Below, in pieces: positions 44,369 to 53,109 of a stretch of 64,000 nucleotides of DNA. A program made the translations under genes and the position numbers. Numbering within the stretch: position 1 is the first letter of the stretch; each line of letters begins with the position of its first letter. Source of the DNA: Streptomyces griseoincarnatus (GTDB lineage: Bacteria > Actinomycetota > Actinomycetes > Streptomycetales > Streptomycetaceae); NCBI GenBank assembly GCA_014649575.1, contig BMTH01000001.1, forward strand, positions 186,001-250,000, given 5' to 3'. Under the pieces are notes generated by a model that worked only from the letters and a program-made list of their open reading frames with translations, did no database searches and was not told the origin of the DNA.

Positions 44369-44818
44369 TCAGGCCGAGGTCTCGACGGCCTCCTTGATTC
44401 GCCGGCCGAAGGCGGGGGCGTCCTTGCGTGACGCGCCCGCGGCGAGAGGGAGCAGCACCTTGCCCACGCCGTGCCCTTCGAGCACGTTGAACAGGCGCAC
44501 CCTGGTGCCGCCGTCAGGTGTGGGTTCGAGGTCGTACCCGCCGTCCTGGGCGGTGATCGAGTTGTGCGACACCTCGTGCCAGCGCATACGGGTGGGTGCG
44601 GTCAACTCGCAGATCTCGAAGTCCCGTTCGGAGCGCATCCCGGCGTCCTTCACCGTGCTGTGGAACACCGTGCCCACATGGGTGTCGCCGTCGGGGCTCT
44701 TCTCCATCTTCAGGACGCGGGGACTGAACTCGGGGTCGTTCCGGCCGTCGGCGAGGTAGGCGAAGACGTCTTCGATGGGCCGGTCGACATCCACGACGAC
44801 CTCGAACTGAGCACTCAT
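44369..44818 (-). CDS. SRPBCC (START-like) family protein
   Basis: 149 residues. FEVVVDVDRPIEDVFAYLAD, FSPRVLKMEKSPDGDTHVGT and GGYDLEPTPDGGTRVRLFNV are START-like beta-strand and helix motifs of polyketide-cyclase/dehydrase-type SRPBCC proteins. Binds a hydrophobic ligand in a cavity; many are of unknown function. Stands 86 bases upstream of the DUF1330 gene's end on the same strand. Confidence 0.85.
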   Translation of the reverse strand: MSAQFEVVVDVDRPIEDVFAYLADGRNDPEFSPRVLKMEKSPDGDTHVGTVFHSTVKDAGMRSERDFEICELTAPTRMRWHEVSHNSITAQDGGYDLEPTPDGGTRVRLFNVLEGHGVGKVLLPLAAGASRKDAPAFGRRIKEAVETSA

Positions 44819-44904
44819 GGTCTCTCTCCCGGATATTCCGGGGCGGCACCCCGGACGAAGGGGACATCTCCACCGTAACCGGACGTGTCCGGGCTGCCCA
44901 GCGC

Positions 44905-45258
44905 TCAGTCGGCCGCGGCGTCGAGTTCCTTGCGCAGGGCCGCCGCCGTGACGGCGGGGTCGTAACCGTCGGGGACGCCGTCGATCAGGATGATGTCGCC
45001 CTCGATGTGCCGGGAACGCAGCGGTGCGATCTCCCGGTAGGCGGGCGAGTCCCACCAGTCACGTGCCTCGGTGATCCCGGGGAAGGCGATCATCACCACG
45101 TGCCCGGGCCAGGCGCCCTCCTTCACCTCGTGGCGCGTGGCGTGCACCAGGAAGCGGCCGCCGAACGGCTCCAGCGTGGCGGGGATGCGCTCCATGTACT
45201 CCGCGATGTCGGGGTGCGGTGCGGCCGGCCGCAGATGGGCGATGGCGTACGCGGTCAT
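44905..45258 (-). CDS. DUF1330 domain-containing protein
   Basis: 117 residues. YAIAHLRPAAPHPDIAEYM, PFGGRFLVHATRHEVKEGA and VVMIAFPGITEARDWWDSPAYR are DUF1330 motifs (dimeric alpha-beta barrel). The Trp-Trp-Asp-Ser-Pro-x-Tyr stretch is conserved. A small cytoplasmic protein of unknown activity. Separate promoter upstream. Confidence 0.87.
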   Translation of the reverse strand: MTAYAIAHLRPAAPHPDIAEYMERIPATLEPFGGRFLVHATRHEVKEGAWPGHVVMIAFPGITEARDWWDSPAYREIAPLRSRHIEGDIILIDGVPDGYDPAVTAAALRKELDAAAD

Positions 45259-45483
45259 GGTGTCCTCCACGGTGTGTCGGTCTCGTACGTGGTGATCCTG
45301 GCATCGGGCCGGGGACGGGGTCGATGACCTCGGAGGTAAGGGAACGGCGTGCTCCGCACGGCTCGGACGGCACGGCCGGTCGGCGGTGTCCGTCACCCGT
45401 ACGAGCGCACTGCTCGGACCGGCGGCACGGCAGCCGGACCATGCGACAGGCGGCCTGCCGGGGTCCGTAGGACAGTGGTGACC

Positions 45484-46536
45484 ATGAATCGTCACCGTCG
45501 CCCGCCCCGGCGCGCCCCATGGATCGCCGGCGGCGCCGCCGCGCTGGTCCTGGGGGGCGTCGGCGTATGGGTGTGGGTGGCACAGGACGACGGCACGCCG
45601 AGCCCGAGGCCGTCCGCGTCGAACGACCTGACCCTGCCGACACTGGGCCCGCTGCCGACGCCGACCTCCGGGACGTCGTCGCCGGGGCCGACCGGCACGG
45701 GCGGGACCGGGGGGCCGGCGCCCACGGCGTCCCGTCCCGGCGGGGCGGCCGAGCCGAGCGGCGGTCCGGCGACGCGACCGTCACCGCCCGGGCAGGGGCG
45801 GACCCAGCCGCCGGGTGTGCCGGATCAGGGTGCCGGGACCGGGCCGGCCGTTCCGGACGGCGGGACCGGGCCAGTCGTTCCGGAGGGCGGGACCGCCACC
45901 GGGCCTCCGCTGGTGGCGGGCACGTCCGGGGTCGCGCCGTCCACCCGGACACCGGGGCTCGTGCCTCCGCCGCCCACCTCCACGGGCGGAGCGGGAACGG
46001 GTACCGACACGGGCACGGGCGCACCGGGGAGGCCCACTTCCCCGGCGCGGTCGGCGGCGCCCGAGGCCCCGCTCCGGTCGGCCGGCCCTGAGCCGGCGGC
46101 GCCGTCCTCGCAGCCGACCCGGACCACGGCGCCGACGCCTCCCGGACCGCGCATCCCTCCGCCGCCCGGGACCGCCACACGCGTCCCCACGACCCACCCG
46201 CCGGTCTCCCCCGCACCGCGGCAGCCGGCCGGGACGGCCACGCACGAGCCCGCGGCGACCGCGAAGCCCACCGAAGAGCCGACCGGGAAGGCACATACGA
46301 AGCCCGCCACCAAGCCGAAGCCCTCGGCCACTCCCCCACCGACGGACGCCCCCACCACCTCCTGGTACACCTCCCCCGCCGCCACGGACGCCGCCCGCCG
46401 CATGTCCGCCGCCGACACCGTCGGCGACCCCGCCTGCACCCTGTCCGCCGTGGGGCGGCCCGACCCCGCCCTGGTGCCGCGCGAGAGCCAGATCGGGATC
46501 GGGCACCACGGCACGTACTGGTGCCTCGTCTGGTGA
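45484..46536 (+). CDS. Pro/Thr/Gly-rich secreted or anchored protein with conserved C-terminus
   Basis: 350 residues. RHRRPPRRAPWIAGG is followed by one N-terminal helix (AALVLGGVGVWVWVA), then about 230 residues of Pro/Thr/Gly/Ser low complexity. A compact end follows (SWYTSPAATDAARRMSAADT, ACTLSAVGRPDP, IGIGHHGTYWCLVW) with two Cys. The N-terminal helix could be a signal anchor. The low-complexity spacer suggests the C-terminal piece is displayed outside the membrane. No family recognised. Upstream of two DUF4139 genes on the same strand, 63 bases away. Confidence 0.65.
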   Translation: MNRHRRPPRRAPWIAGGAAALVLGGVGVWVWVAQDDGTPSPRPSASNDLTLPTLGPLPTPTSGTSSPGPTGTGGTGGPAPTASRPGGAAEPSGGPATRPSPPGQGRTQPPGVPDQGAGTGPAVPDGGTGPVVPEGGTATGPPLVAGTSGVAPSTRTPGLVPPPPTSTGGAGTGTDTGTGAPGRPTSPARSAAPEAPLRSAGPEPAAPSSQPTRTTAPTPPGPRIPPPPGTATRVPTTHPPVSPAPRQPAGTATHEPAATAKPTEEPTGKAHTKPATKPKPSATPPPTDAPTTSWYTSPAATDAARRMSAADTVGDPACTLSAVGRPDPALVPRESQIGIGHHGTYWCLVW

Positions 46537-46599
46537 TCCGGGGCGGGCCGTCTCCGCGTAGGCTGCCCTCGGGACGAACACGGCTGCGCGGGGGAGCAC

Positions 46600-48717
46600 A
46601 TGACGGCTGGGACGGCACCGAGGTGGGACTCGGCACTCGAATCGGTGACGGTGTACGCGCAGGGCGCGCTGTGCCGTCGCGTCGCCCGGGGCACGGTCCC
46701 TGCGGACGGACAGGTACGGGTGCCCGGACTGCCGCGATCGCTCGACCCCCACTCGCTGCGCGCCCGCGTGCTCGGTGCGCCGGGAACGCGGGTCACCGAG
46801 GCGCGGGCGGAGATCCACGCGGAGCCGGTGGACGAGGACGCCGTCGCCGGGGCGCGGCGTGAGGTCGACCGGCTGACCGAGGCGTACCACGCCGCCGACG
46901 CCCGGCGGGAGCGGCAGCTGAAGCGCATCGAGGAGGTCGGCGCGCTGCGTCCGGTGCCGCCCGGCCGCAAGCGCGAGGACCCGCATCGCCGTACCCCTGT
47001 GGACGCCTGGCTGGAGCTGGCCGACTTCGTCGACGAGCGCCTGACCGTGCTGCACGACGGGCTCCGCGAACTGGAGGACGAACTCGGGCGTCTGGAGCAC
47101 GAGATGGAGGTGGCGCAGGACCGGCTGGCCCGCGCGGGCACCGACGCACCGGCCTCCGGGGTCGCCTCCGCGTACACGGCGGTGCTGACGCTGCGCGGCG
47201 CGGCCGGGGCCGAGGCGGAGGTCGAGATCGAGTACGGGGTGCCCGGCGCCGTCTGGGTGCCGGCGTACCGCCTCACGCACCGTCAGGGTGAGGACAGCGG
47301 ACGGTTGCTGCTGCGGGCCTCGGTCGCGCAGCGGTCCGGTGAGGACTGGACGGGCGTGCGGATCGCCTTCGCCACGGCCGATCTGCGGCGCCGTACCGAT
47401 CTGCCCCGGCTGCGGTCGGTCCGTATCGGGCGCAGCCAGCCCGCGCCGGCCCCGTCCGGGTGGCGGGAGCCTCCGGCAGGGCTGACCGACCTGTTCGCCG
47501 GGTATGAGGCGGCGGGTCCGCGGCCGGAGTCCGATGTGATCGCGGGGGCGAGAGCGGGCGGGTGGGCCGTCGGCGGTGCCGTCGCGGACACCGCGGTCAC
47601 GGTGGGCGCCGCCCACGGCGCTCCGCCCCCTCCCCCGCCGCCGTCTCCGGCGCCCTCCGCACCGCCCGCCCCCGGCGCCGCGTTCGGCGCACCGGCACAG
47701 GGCTTCGGTGGTCCGGCGGCGCCGGGCTCGGCTCCCGCCCCGGACCGGGGGCGGCCCCGGTCCCGCCCCGGTTCCGGCCCCCGCCCGGCCGCCTCACCCC
47801 GTGCGGGCGGCCGTGCCCACGCCGCCGCCCCGGAGTCCGCGGGCGCCGCCCCGTACGCACCGCCCCCGCCCGTCCCGGGCCCGCCCCGGCCGGACGACGC
47901 CGAACTCGACTACACGGCCCTCGTGCTGAGCGGTCCGGACGAGCCGCGGGACCGCCGGGGGCGGCTCTTCCCCGACACGGGCTTCGACCCGGTGACCGCC
48001 GAGTACCGCCGGCGCGCCGAGAAGCCCACCGCGCTGCCGCTGCCCGGGCACGCCGTGCGGCCCCGCGAGTCAGCCGGCTCGTTCGACCACCGTTACGACG
48101 CGGCGGCGCCCGCCGACATCCCGTCGGACGGCACCTGGCACACCGTCACCGTCGGCGAGATCGCGGTGGGTCTGCGCACCGAGTACGTGTGCGTTCCGGC
48201 GGTGGAGCAGACCGTGTACGCGACGCTGGTGCTGTCCAACGCGACCGATCAGGCGCTGCTGGCGGGCCCGGTCGAGGTGAGCGTCGACGGGGAGTACCAG
48301 CTGACCGCCGCCCTGCCCACCCTGGCGCCGGGCGGTGTGCGCCGCCTCGGGCTGGGGCCGGCGGAGGCCGTCGCCGTCACCCGGCGGACGCACCTCACCG
48401 AGTCGACCGCGGGTCTGCGCAACAACGTCACCGTGCTCGACCACCGCGTTCACGTGGAGCTGGCCAACCGGCTCCCGGCAGCGGTCCGCGTCGAGGTGCG
48501 CGAGCGTGTGCCGGTCACCTCGGAGGCGGACGTACGGATCGAGGAACGGGCCGGCTGGACCGAGCCCGAGGACACCGCGGACCGCGAGCGGCACGCCACG
48601 GGCACCCGGATCTGGCGGGTCGACCTGCCGCCCGGCGGCACGGTCGCCCTCGACGGCGGCTACGAGATCAGGATTCCGGCCGGCAAGGCCCTGACCGGCG
48701 GCAACCGCAGGAGCTGA
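46600..48717 (+). CDS. DUF4139 domain protein (MuiA-like), long form
   Basis: 705 residues. N-terminal DUF4140-type segment (WDSALESVTVYAQGALCRRV, VPGLPRSLDPHSLRARVLG), then a coiled coil (about 100-180: EVDRLTEAYHAADARRERQL, LRELEDELGRLEHEMEVAQD). The DUF4139 beta-sandwich follows (EIEYGVPGAVWVPAYRLTHR, SGEDWTGVRIAFATADL) and resumes at 48100 (TVTVGEIAVGLRTEYVCVPA, LANRLPAAVRVEVRERVPVT, DLPPGGTVALDGGYEI). An Ala/Pro/Gly-rich insertion of about 130 residues splits the domain. No signal peptide seen. MuiA-like proteins were named for inhibiting mucoid growth; function unknown. Start ATG 46600 follows GGGGGAGC. Confidence 0.85.
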   Translation: MTAGTAPRWDSALESVTVYAQGALCRRVARGTVPADGQVRVPGLPRSLDPHSLRARVLGAPGTRVTEARAEIHAEPVDEDAVAGARREVDRLTEAYHAADARRERQLKRIEEVGALRPVPPGRKREDPHRRTPVDAWLELADFVDERLTVLHDGLRELEDELGRLEHEMEVAQDRLARAGTDAPASGVASAYTAVLTLRGAAGAEAEVEIEYGVPGAVWVPAYRLTHRQGEDSGRLLLRASVAQRSGEDWTGVRIAFATADLRRRTDLPRLRSVRIGRSQPAPAPSGWREPPAGLTDLFAGYEAAGPRPESDVIAGARAGGWAVGGAVADTAVTVGAAHGAPPPPPPPSPAPSAPPAPGAAFGAPAQGFGGPAAPGSAPAPDRGRPRSRPGSGPRPAASPRAGGRAHAAAPESAGAAPYAPPPPVPGPPRPDDAELDYTALVLSGPDEPRDRRGRLFPDTGFDPVTAEYRRRAEKPTALPLPGHAVRPRESAGSFDHRYDAAAPADIPSDGTWHTVTVGEIAVGLRTEYVCVPAVEQTVYATLVLSNATDQALLAGPVEVSVDGEYQLTAALPTLAPGGVRRLGLGPAEAVAVTRRTHLTESTAGLRNNVTVLDHRVHVELANRLPAAVRVEVRERVPVTSEADVRIEERAGWTEPEDTADRERHATGTRIWRVDLPPGGTVALDGGYEIRIPAGKALTGGNRRS

Positions 48718-48724
48718 CACAGGC

Positions 48725-50299
48725 ATGTCTACGTCACCGTCATCGGAGCCGACCGCCCCGGTCCCCCTCCCCGTCACGGCCGTCACCTGCACCGAGGACC
48801 GCGCGCACGTCGAGCGCGGCGCGACGCTCGAACTGCGGCCCGGCACACAGCTGCTGCGGCTCGGCCCGGTCAGCGCCCTGGCCGTCGACCGGACGCTGCA
48901 CGCCGAGCTGACCGCCGCTTTCCCGGCGACCGTGCTCGATGTGCGCATCGTGCGCGCGTGGACGCCGCGCGGGCCCGAGCCTTCCGGCGACGACTCGCCG
49001 CTGCGCCGACGCGTGACCTCCCTGGAGGAGGAGCGGCCGGTGCTGGAGCAGCGCCGGGACCGGCTGGCGGCGCGTGGGGACGCGCTGGGCCGGCTCGCGG
49101 CGGACCTGCTGCGGGAGATCGGCGAGGGCGCCGGGTCCGGTGAGGCCGAACGGGACCGCTGGGCCCGGGAGTTGGACCGCGTCGACGAGGAGCGGGAACG
49201 GCAGGCCGAGCGGCTGCGCGAGGTGGAGACGCGGCTGCGGGCGCTCTCCGACGAGCTGCGCGAGGTCGAGCAGGCCCTCGCCGACGCGGAGACGGAGCCC
49301 GCCGAGCTGGTCGGGCATGTCGAGCTGACCGTGGAGGCTTCGGGTGAGGGAACGGCGCAGCTGCGGCTGAGCCATCTCACGCCGTGCGCCCTGTGGCGGC
49401 CGGCGTACCGGGCCACGCTGGACGGGGACGCGCTCACCCTGAAGACGGAGGCGATGGTCTGGCAGCGCACCGGCGAGGACTGGTCGGGCGTACGGCTGAC
49501 GCTGTCCACCGCGCGTTCCTCGGCGGCGACGGAGCCGCCGGTGCTCGGCGAGGACCGGCTGACGCTCCAGGACCGCTCCCCCGAGGAGCGCCGCACCGTC
49601 CGTGTGGACCTGCGGGAGGAGGAGATCGCGGACCTGGGTCCCGCTCCGGTGCTCGGACTGCCGGGGGTGGACGACGGCGGCGAGGTCCGCGTGCTGCACG
49701 CCCCCGACCCGGTGTCCGTGCCCGCCGACGGGCGCGCGCACCGGGTGCCGGTGTCGTCGTTCACCACGGCCGCGCGTAGTGAGTACGCCTGCGCGCCGGA
49801 GCTGTCGCCGCTGGTGACGCAGGTGGTGCGGGCCGACAACCGGTCCGGGCACGCGCTGCTGGCCGGGCCGGTGGACCTGATCCGCGGCAGCGGGTTCGTC
49901 GGGCGCGGCACACTGGAGTTCACCGCTCCGGGGGCCGCCGTCGAGCTGGCATTCGGCAGCCGGGACGACCACCGGGTGGTACGGGAGACGGAGGAGACGC
50001 GCGACACGGCGGGGCTGACCCAGCGGACCGTGCTCACGCGGACCGTGCGGCTGCATCTGTCACGGTTCTCCGCGCCGGACGAGCGGGACGAACGGGTGGT
50101 CGTCGTCCGGGAGCGCATCCCGGTGTCCGAGGTGTCGGCGGTGGAGGTGCGGCTGCGGGAGGAGGCGTGCTCGCCCGCGCCGGACTCCGTGGACGCGGAC
50201 GGCATCGCCCGCTGGGACGTGACCCTCCCTCCGGGCGGGCGCCGCACGCTCACGCTGGTCCACGAGGTGTCGGCGAGCAGCAAGGTCACCGGCCTCTGA
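48725..50299 (+). CDS. DUF4139 domain protein (MuiA-like), short form
   Basis: 524 residues, seven bases after its paralogue. Same order: VPLPVTAVTCTEDRAHVERG, EEERPVLEQRRDRLAARGDA and a long coiled coil to about residue 190, then VELTVEASGEGTAQLRLSHL, TPCALWRPAYRATLDGD, QRTGEDWSGVRLTLSTARSS, then HRVPVSSFTTAARSEYACAP, and the C-terminal VRERIPVSEVSAVEVRLREE, WDVTLPPGGRRTLTLVHEV. Lacks the Pro/Ala insertion. The pair probably acts as a heteromer. No catalytic motif recognised. Confidence 0.87.
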   Translation: MSTSPSSEPTAPVPLPVTAVTCTEDRAHVERGATLELRPGTQLLRLGPVSALAVDRTLHAELTAAFPATVLDVRIVRAWTPRGPEPSGDDSPLRRRVTSLEEERPVLEQRRDRLAARGDALGRLAADLLREIGEGAGSGEAERDRWARELDRVDEERERQAERLREVETRLRALSDELREVEQALADAETEPAELVGHVELTVEASGEGTAQLRLSHLTPCALWRPAYRATLDGDALTLKTEAMVWQRTGEDWSGVRLTLSTARSSAATEPPVLGEDRLTLQDRSPEERRTVRVDLREEEIADLGPAPVLGLPGVDDGGEVRVLHAPDPVSVPADGRAHRVPVSSFTTAARSEYACAPELSPLVTQVVRADNRSGHALLAGPVDLIRGSGFVGRGTLEFTAPGAAVELAFGSRDDHRVVRETEETRDTAGLTQRTVLTRTVRLHLSRFSAPDERDERVVVVRERIPVSEVSAVEVRLREEACSPAPDSVDADGIARWDVTLPPGGRRTLTLVHEVSASSKVTGL

Positions 50300-50324
50300 G
50301 CCGAAGCGCATCGCGCCCCGCCCC

Positions 50325-50354
50325 GGCCCGCACGGTGAACACGCCGTGCGGGCC
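50325..50354 (+). terminator. Terminator after the DUF4139 operon
   Basis: 11-bp perfect stem (50325-50335 with 50344-50354) with an 8-base loop, followed by TTCAC, 26 bases after the DUF4139 stop. Confidence 0.8.
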
Positions 50355-50397
50355 TTCACATGAGCTTGACGGGCCCAGGGGTGGGAACACGCGAGGT

Positions 50398-50421
50398 CTT
50401 GCTATACAGTTCGTCAGCAAG
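50398..50421. promoter_or_regulatory. Inverted repeat in the diiron oxygenase promoter region
   Basis: CTTGCT-N12-AGCAAG, in an unusually AT-rich patch about 55 bases before the ATG. A second dyad, GTTACC-N3-GGTAAT, follows at about 50430. Candidate operator(s) for a repressor not encoded adjacent. Confidence 0.5.
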
Positions 50422-50475
50422 CGGGACGGTTACCCGTGGTAATGGCGTACGGACTCGACTCGAGGAGGCCCCGGC

Positions 50476-51396
50476 ATGGCTCTGACCACCTCCCGGGCAC
50501 AGCACCCGGATCAGCCGTCGGACGACGGCGTCGACGTGGCCCGTCGGCTGCTCGACTCGTCCGCGCAGCTCTCGTACGACCCGCTCGTCGAGGTCGACTG
50601 GGACACCCCGCTGGACAAGGACTTCCACGGCGCCAGCCCGGAGTGGAGCACGCTCTACTCCACCGCGTACTGGGAGGAGATGAGCGACGCCCAGCGCAAG
50701 GAGCTGACGCGGCAGGAGGCGGCGTCGGTCGCCTGCACCGGCATCTGGTTCGAGATGATCCTCCAGCAGATGATCCTGCGGGACATCTACTCCAAGGACC
50801 CCACGGACGAGACGTTCCAGTGGGCGCTGACCGAGATCGCCGACGAGTGCCGGCACTCGATCATGTTCGCCCGGGGCGCGAAGAAGCTCGGCGCGCCGGC
50901 CTACCGCCCGCGCCGGGTGGCGGTCGAACTGGGCCGGCTGTTCAAGACCACCGCCTTCGGCGAGGCCGCCTACGCGGCGATCCTGGTCGCCGAGGAGGTC
51001 CTCGACGTCATGCAGCGCGACTGGATGCGCGACGAGCGGGTCGTGCCGTTCGTCCGCACCATCAACAACATCCATGTCGTGGAGGAGTCGCGGCACATGA
51101 TGTTCGCGCGCGAGGAGACGCGGAAGCACCTCGCCCGCGCCGGTCGCGTGCGCCGCCGCATCCACGCGGTGATGATCGCGATCTCCGCGTACGTCATCGT
51201 CACCAGCATGGTGAACCGCGAGGTGTACGCGAACGCCGGCCTGGACGAGGAGCGCGCGCTGCGTGAGGCCCGTGCCAACGAGCACCACAAGTCCATGGTG
51301 CGGGCGAGCTGTTCGGGCCTGATGGAGTTCCTCTCCTCCTGCGGACTGCTCACTCGTCCCGCCCTCTTCTGGTACAAGCGCGCCCACCTCATCTGA
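50476..51396 (+). CDS. AurF-like diiron oxygenase
   Basis: 306 residues. The helical core has E/ExxH iron-ligand pairs: EIADECRHSIMFARG, VAEEVLDVMQRDW, and NNIHVVEESRHMMFAREETR with ExxRH. These match the p-aminobenzoate N-oxygenase AurF family of non-haem diiron enzymes. No signal peptide or membrane segment. Probably hydroxylates an amine or alkyl substrate with O2 and electrons. The next gene, 47 bases downstream, encodes a ferredoxin/FNR fusion and is an obvious electron donor. GAGGAGGCC precedes the ATG. Confidence 0.88.
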   Translation: MALTTSRAQHPDQPSDDGVDVARRLLDSSAQLSYDPLVEVDWDTPLDKDFHGASPEWSTLYSTAYWEEMSDAQRKELTRQEAASVACTGIWFEMILQQMILRDIYSKDPTDETFQWALTEIADECRHSIMFARGAKKLGAPAYRPRRVAVELGRLFKTTAFGEAAYAAILVAEEVLDVMQRDWMRDERVVPFVRTINNIHVVEESRHMMFAREETRKHLARAGRVRRRIHAVMIAISAYVIVTSMVNREVYANAGLDEERALREARANEHHKSMVRASCSGLMEFLSSCGLLTRPALFWYKRAHLI

Positions 51397-51443
51397 CCAC
51401 GTACAGCCTGCCCACCCCGGGCCCTCGGCGGAGCGGACGACCC

Positions 51444-52964
51444 ATGGCCTTCGCGATCACCCAGACCTGTTGCAGCGACGCCACCTGTGTGTCCGTCTGC
51501 CCGGTCAACTGCATTCATCCGACGCCGGAGGAACGCGCCTTCGGCAGCACGGAGATGCTGCACATCGACCCGAAGAGCTGCATCGACTGCGGCGCCTGCG
51601 CGGACGCCTGCCCGGTGGACGCGATCTTCCCGGTCGAGCGGCTGACCGGAGGGCAGCGGGAGTACGCCCGCATCAACGCGGCCTACTACGAGGGCGAGGA
51701 TCACCGGCCCGAACAGCCGGTTCGTGGGCCGGTGTTCCACGACTGGGGCGCGCCGTCGTTCGACCGGGTGCTGCCTGCGGATTTCGGACCGCTCAGGGTC
51801 GCGGTCGTCGGCACCGGCCCGGCCGGGATGTACGCGGCGCGGGACCTGCTGCTGCACACGCCCGCCGAGGTGACGCTGATCGACCGGCTGCCGGTCGCCG
51901 GCGGTCTCGTCCGGTACGGGGTCGCGCCCGACCATCCGTCCACGAAGAAGGCCGGCGAGAGCTTCGCCCGCTTCCTCACGCACCCGCGGGTGCGGCTCTG
52001 TCTGGGCCTGGAGGTGGGCGACGGCGGTGTGACGGCGGACGAACTGGCCGCCCATCACGACGCGGTGATCTACGCCGTCGGCGCGCCGGAGGCCCGGCGG
52101 CTCGGCGTCCCGGGCGAGGACCGGCCGGGCAGCGTCGCCGCTTCCGAGTTCGTCGCCTGGTGCAACGGGCACCCCGACGTCGCCCCGGACGCCTTCGAGC
52201 TGTCGGCGGACCGGGTCGTCGTGGTGGGCAACGGCAACGTCGCGCTGGACGCCGCGCGCCTGCTGGTGTCCGACCCTGCGACGCTCCAGGGGACCCCGAT
52301 CGCCGCGCACGCGCTGGCCGGGCTGCGGCGCGGCAAGGTGCGCGAGGTGGTGGTGCTGGGCCGGCGCGGCCCGCAGCACGCGGCGTACACCCGCCCGGAG
52401 TTGCTCGCCCTGAAGCATCTGTCCGGCGTGGACCTGCTGGTCGACGACCACGACCCGGCCGTGGGCGCGGCGATCGACGGGGCTGCGGACCAGGACAAGG
52501 CCGCGGTGCTGAAGGACGTACGGCGGGAGGCCGTCGACTGGTCCCTGCCGCCGGCGGCGGACGGCCGGCGCCGCATCGTGTTCCGCTTCCTGTCCGCGCC
52601 CGCCGAGGTCCGCGGTGAGGAGTCGGTCCGCGCGGTACGGGTCACCGGCGCGGCCGGCGAGGCGGAGATCCCGGCCGGGACGGTCCTCCGCGCGGTGGGC
52701 CACCGCGGGACACCGCTCGACGGGCTTCCGTTCGACGAGTCCACGGGCACGGTGCCCAACGACCGGGGCAGGGTGACCGGCCGCCCGGGCGCCTACGTCG
52801 TCGGCTGGATCAAGCGCGGCGCCTCCGGCGGTATCGGCGCCAACCGGGTCTGCGCGACGGAGACGGTCGGCTCGCTGCTCGACGACGCGGCGTCGGGCCG
52901 GCTGCCCGCACCGACGGGCAGCGCCCGCTCGTTCCGCCGGCTGGCCCGGCGCAGGGGACGCTGA
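51444..52964 (+). CDS. Ferredoxin fused to FAD/NADP oxidoreductase (FprA/FNR-like)
   Basis: 506 residues. An N-terminal two-cluster ferredoxin (CCSDATCVSVCPVNC, then CIDCGACADACPVDAIFP; about residues 9-60) can bind 3Fe-4S/4Fe-4S clusters. The rest is a FprA-type reductase: VAVVGTGPAGMYAARDLLLH (FAD), VAGGLVRYGVAPDHPSTKKA, VVVVGNGNVALDAARLLV (NADP) and VVGWIKRGASGGIGANR. It passes electrons from NADPH to the ferredoxin module and onward. Same strand as the diiron oxygenase gene; likely its redox partner. No membrane segment. Confidence 0.9.
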   Translation: MAFAITQTCCSDATCVSVCPVNCIHPTPEERAFGSTEMLHIDPKSCIDCGACADACPVDAIFPVERLTGGQREYARINAAYYEGEDHRPEQPVRGPVFHDWGAPSFDRVLPADFGPLRVAVVGTGPAGMYAARDLLLHTPAEVTLIDRLPVAGGLVRYGVAPDHPSTKKAGESFARFLTHPRVRLCLGLEVGDGGVTADELAAHHDAVIYAVGAPEARRLGVPGEDRPGSVAASEFVAWCNGHPDVAPDAFELSADRVVVVGNGNVALDAARLLVSDPATLQGTPIAAHALAGLRRGKVREVVVLGRRGPQHAAYTRPELLALKHLSGVDLLVDDHDPAVGAAIDGAADQDKAAVLKDVRREAVDWSLPPAADGRRRIVFRFLSAPAEVRGEESVRAVRVTGAAGEAEIPAGTVLRAVGHRGTPLDGLPFDESTGTVPNDRGRVTGRPGAYVVGWIKRGASGGIGANRVCATETVGSLLDDAASGRLPAPTGSARSFRRLARRRGR

Positions 52965-53109
52965 CGGGCGGTCAGGTGGCGGTGGGCGTGTGACGCCGTA
53001 CCGGTGATCGGTGGACGTGCGGGGTCCGCGCGTTACGGAGGCCGCGGGAAGGGGCACTGGAGCCGAATCCGTCGTCCGAGCGGGGGCGAGGGAGAAGGGA
53101 GAGTGCCGG

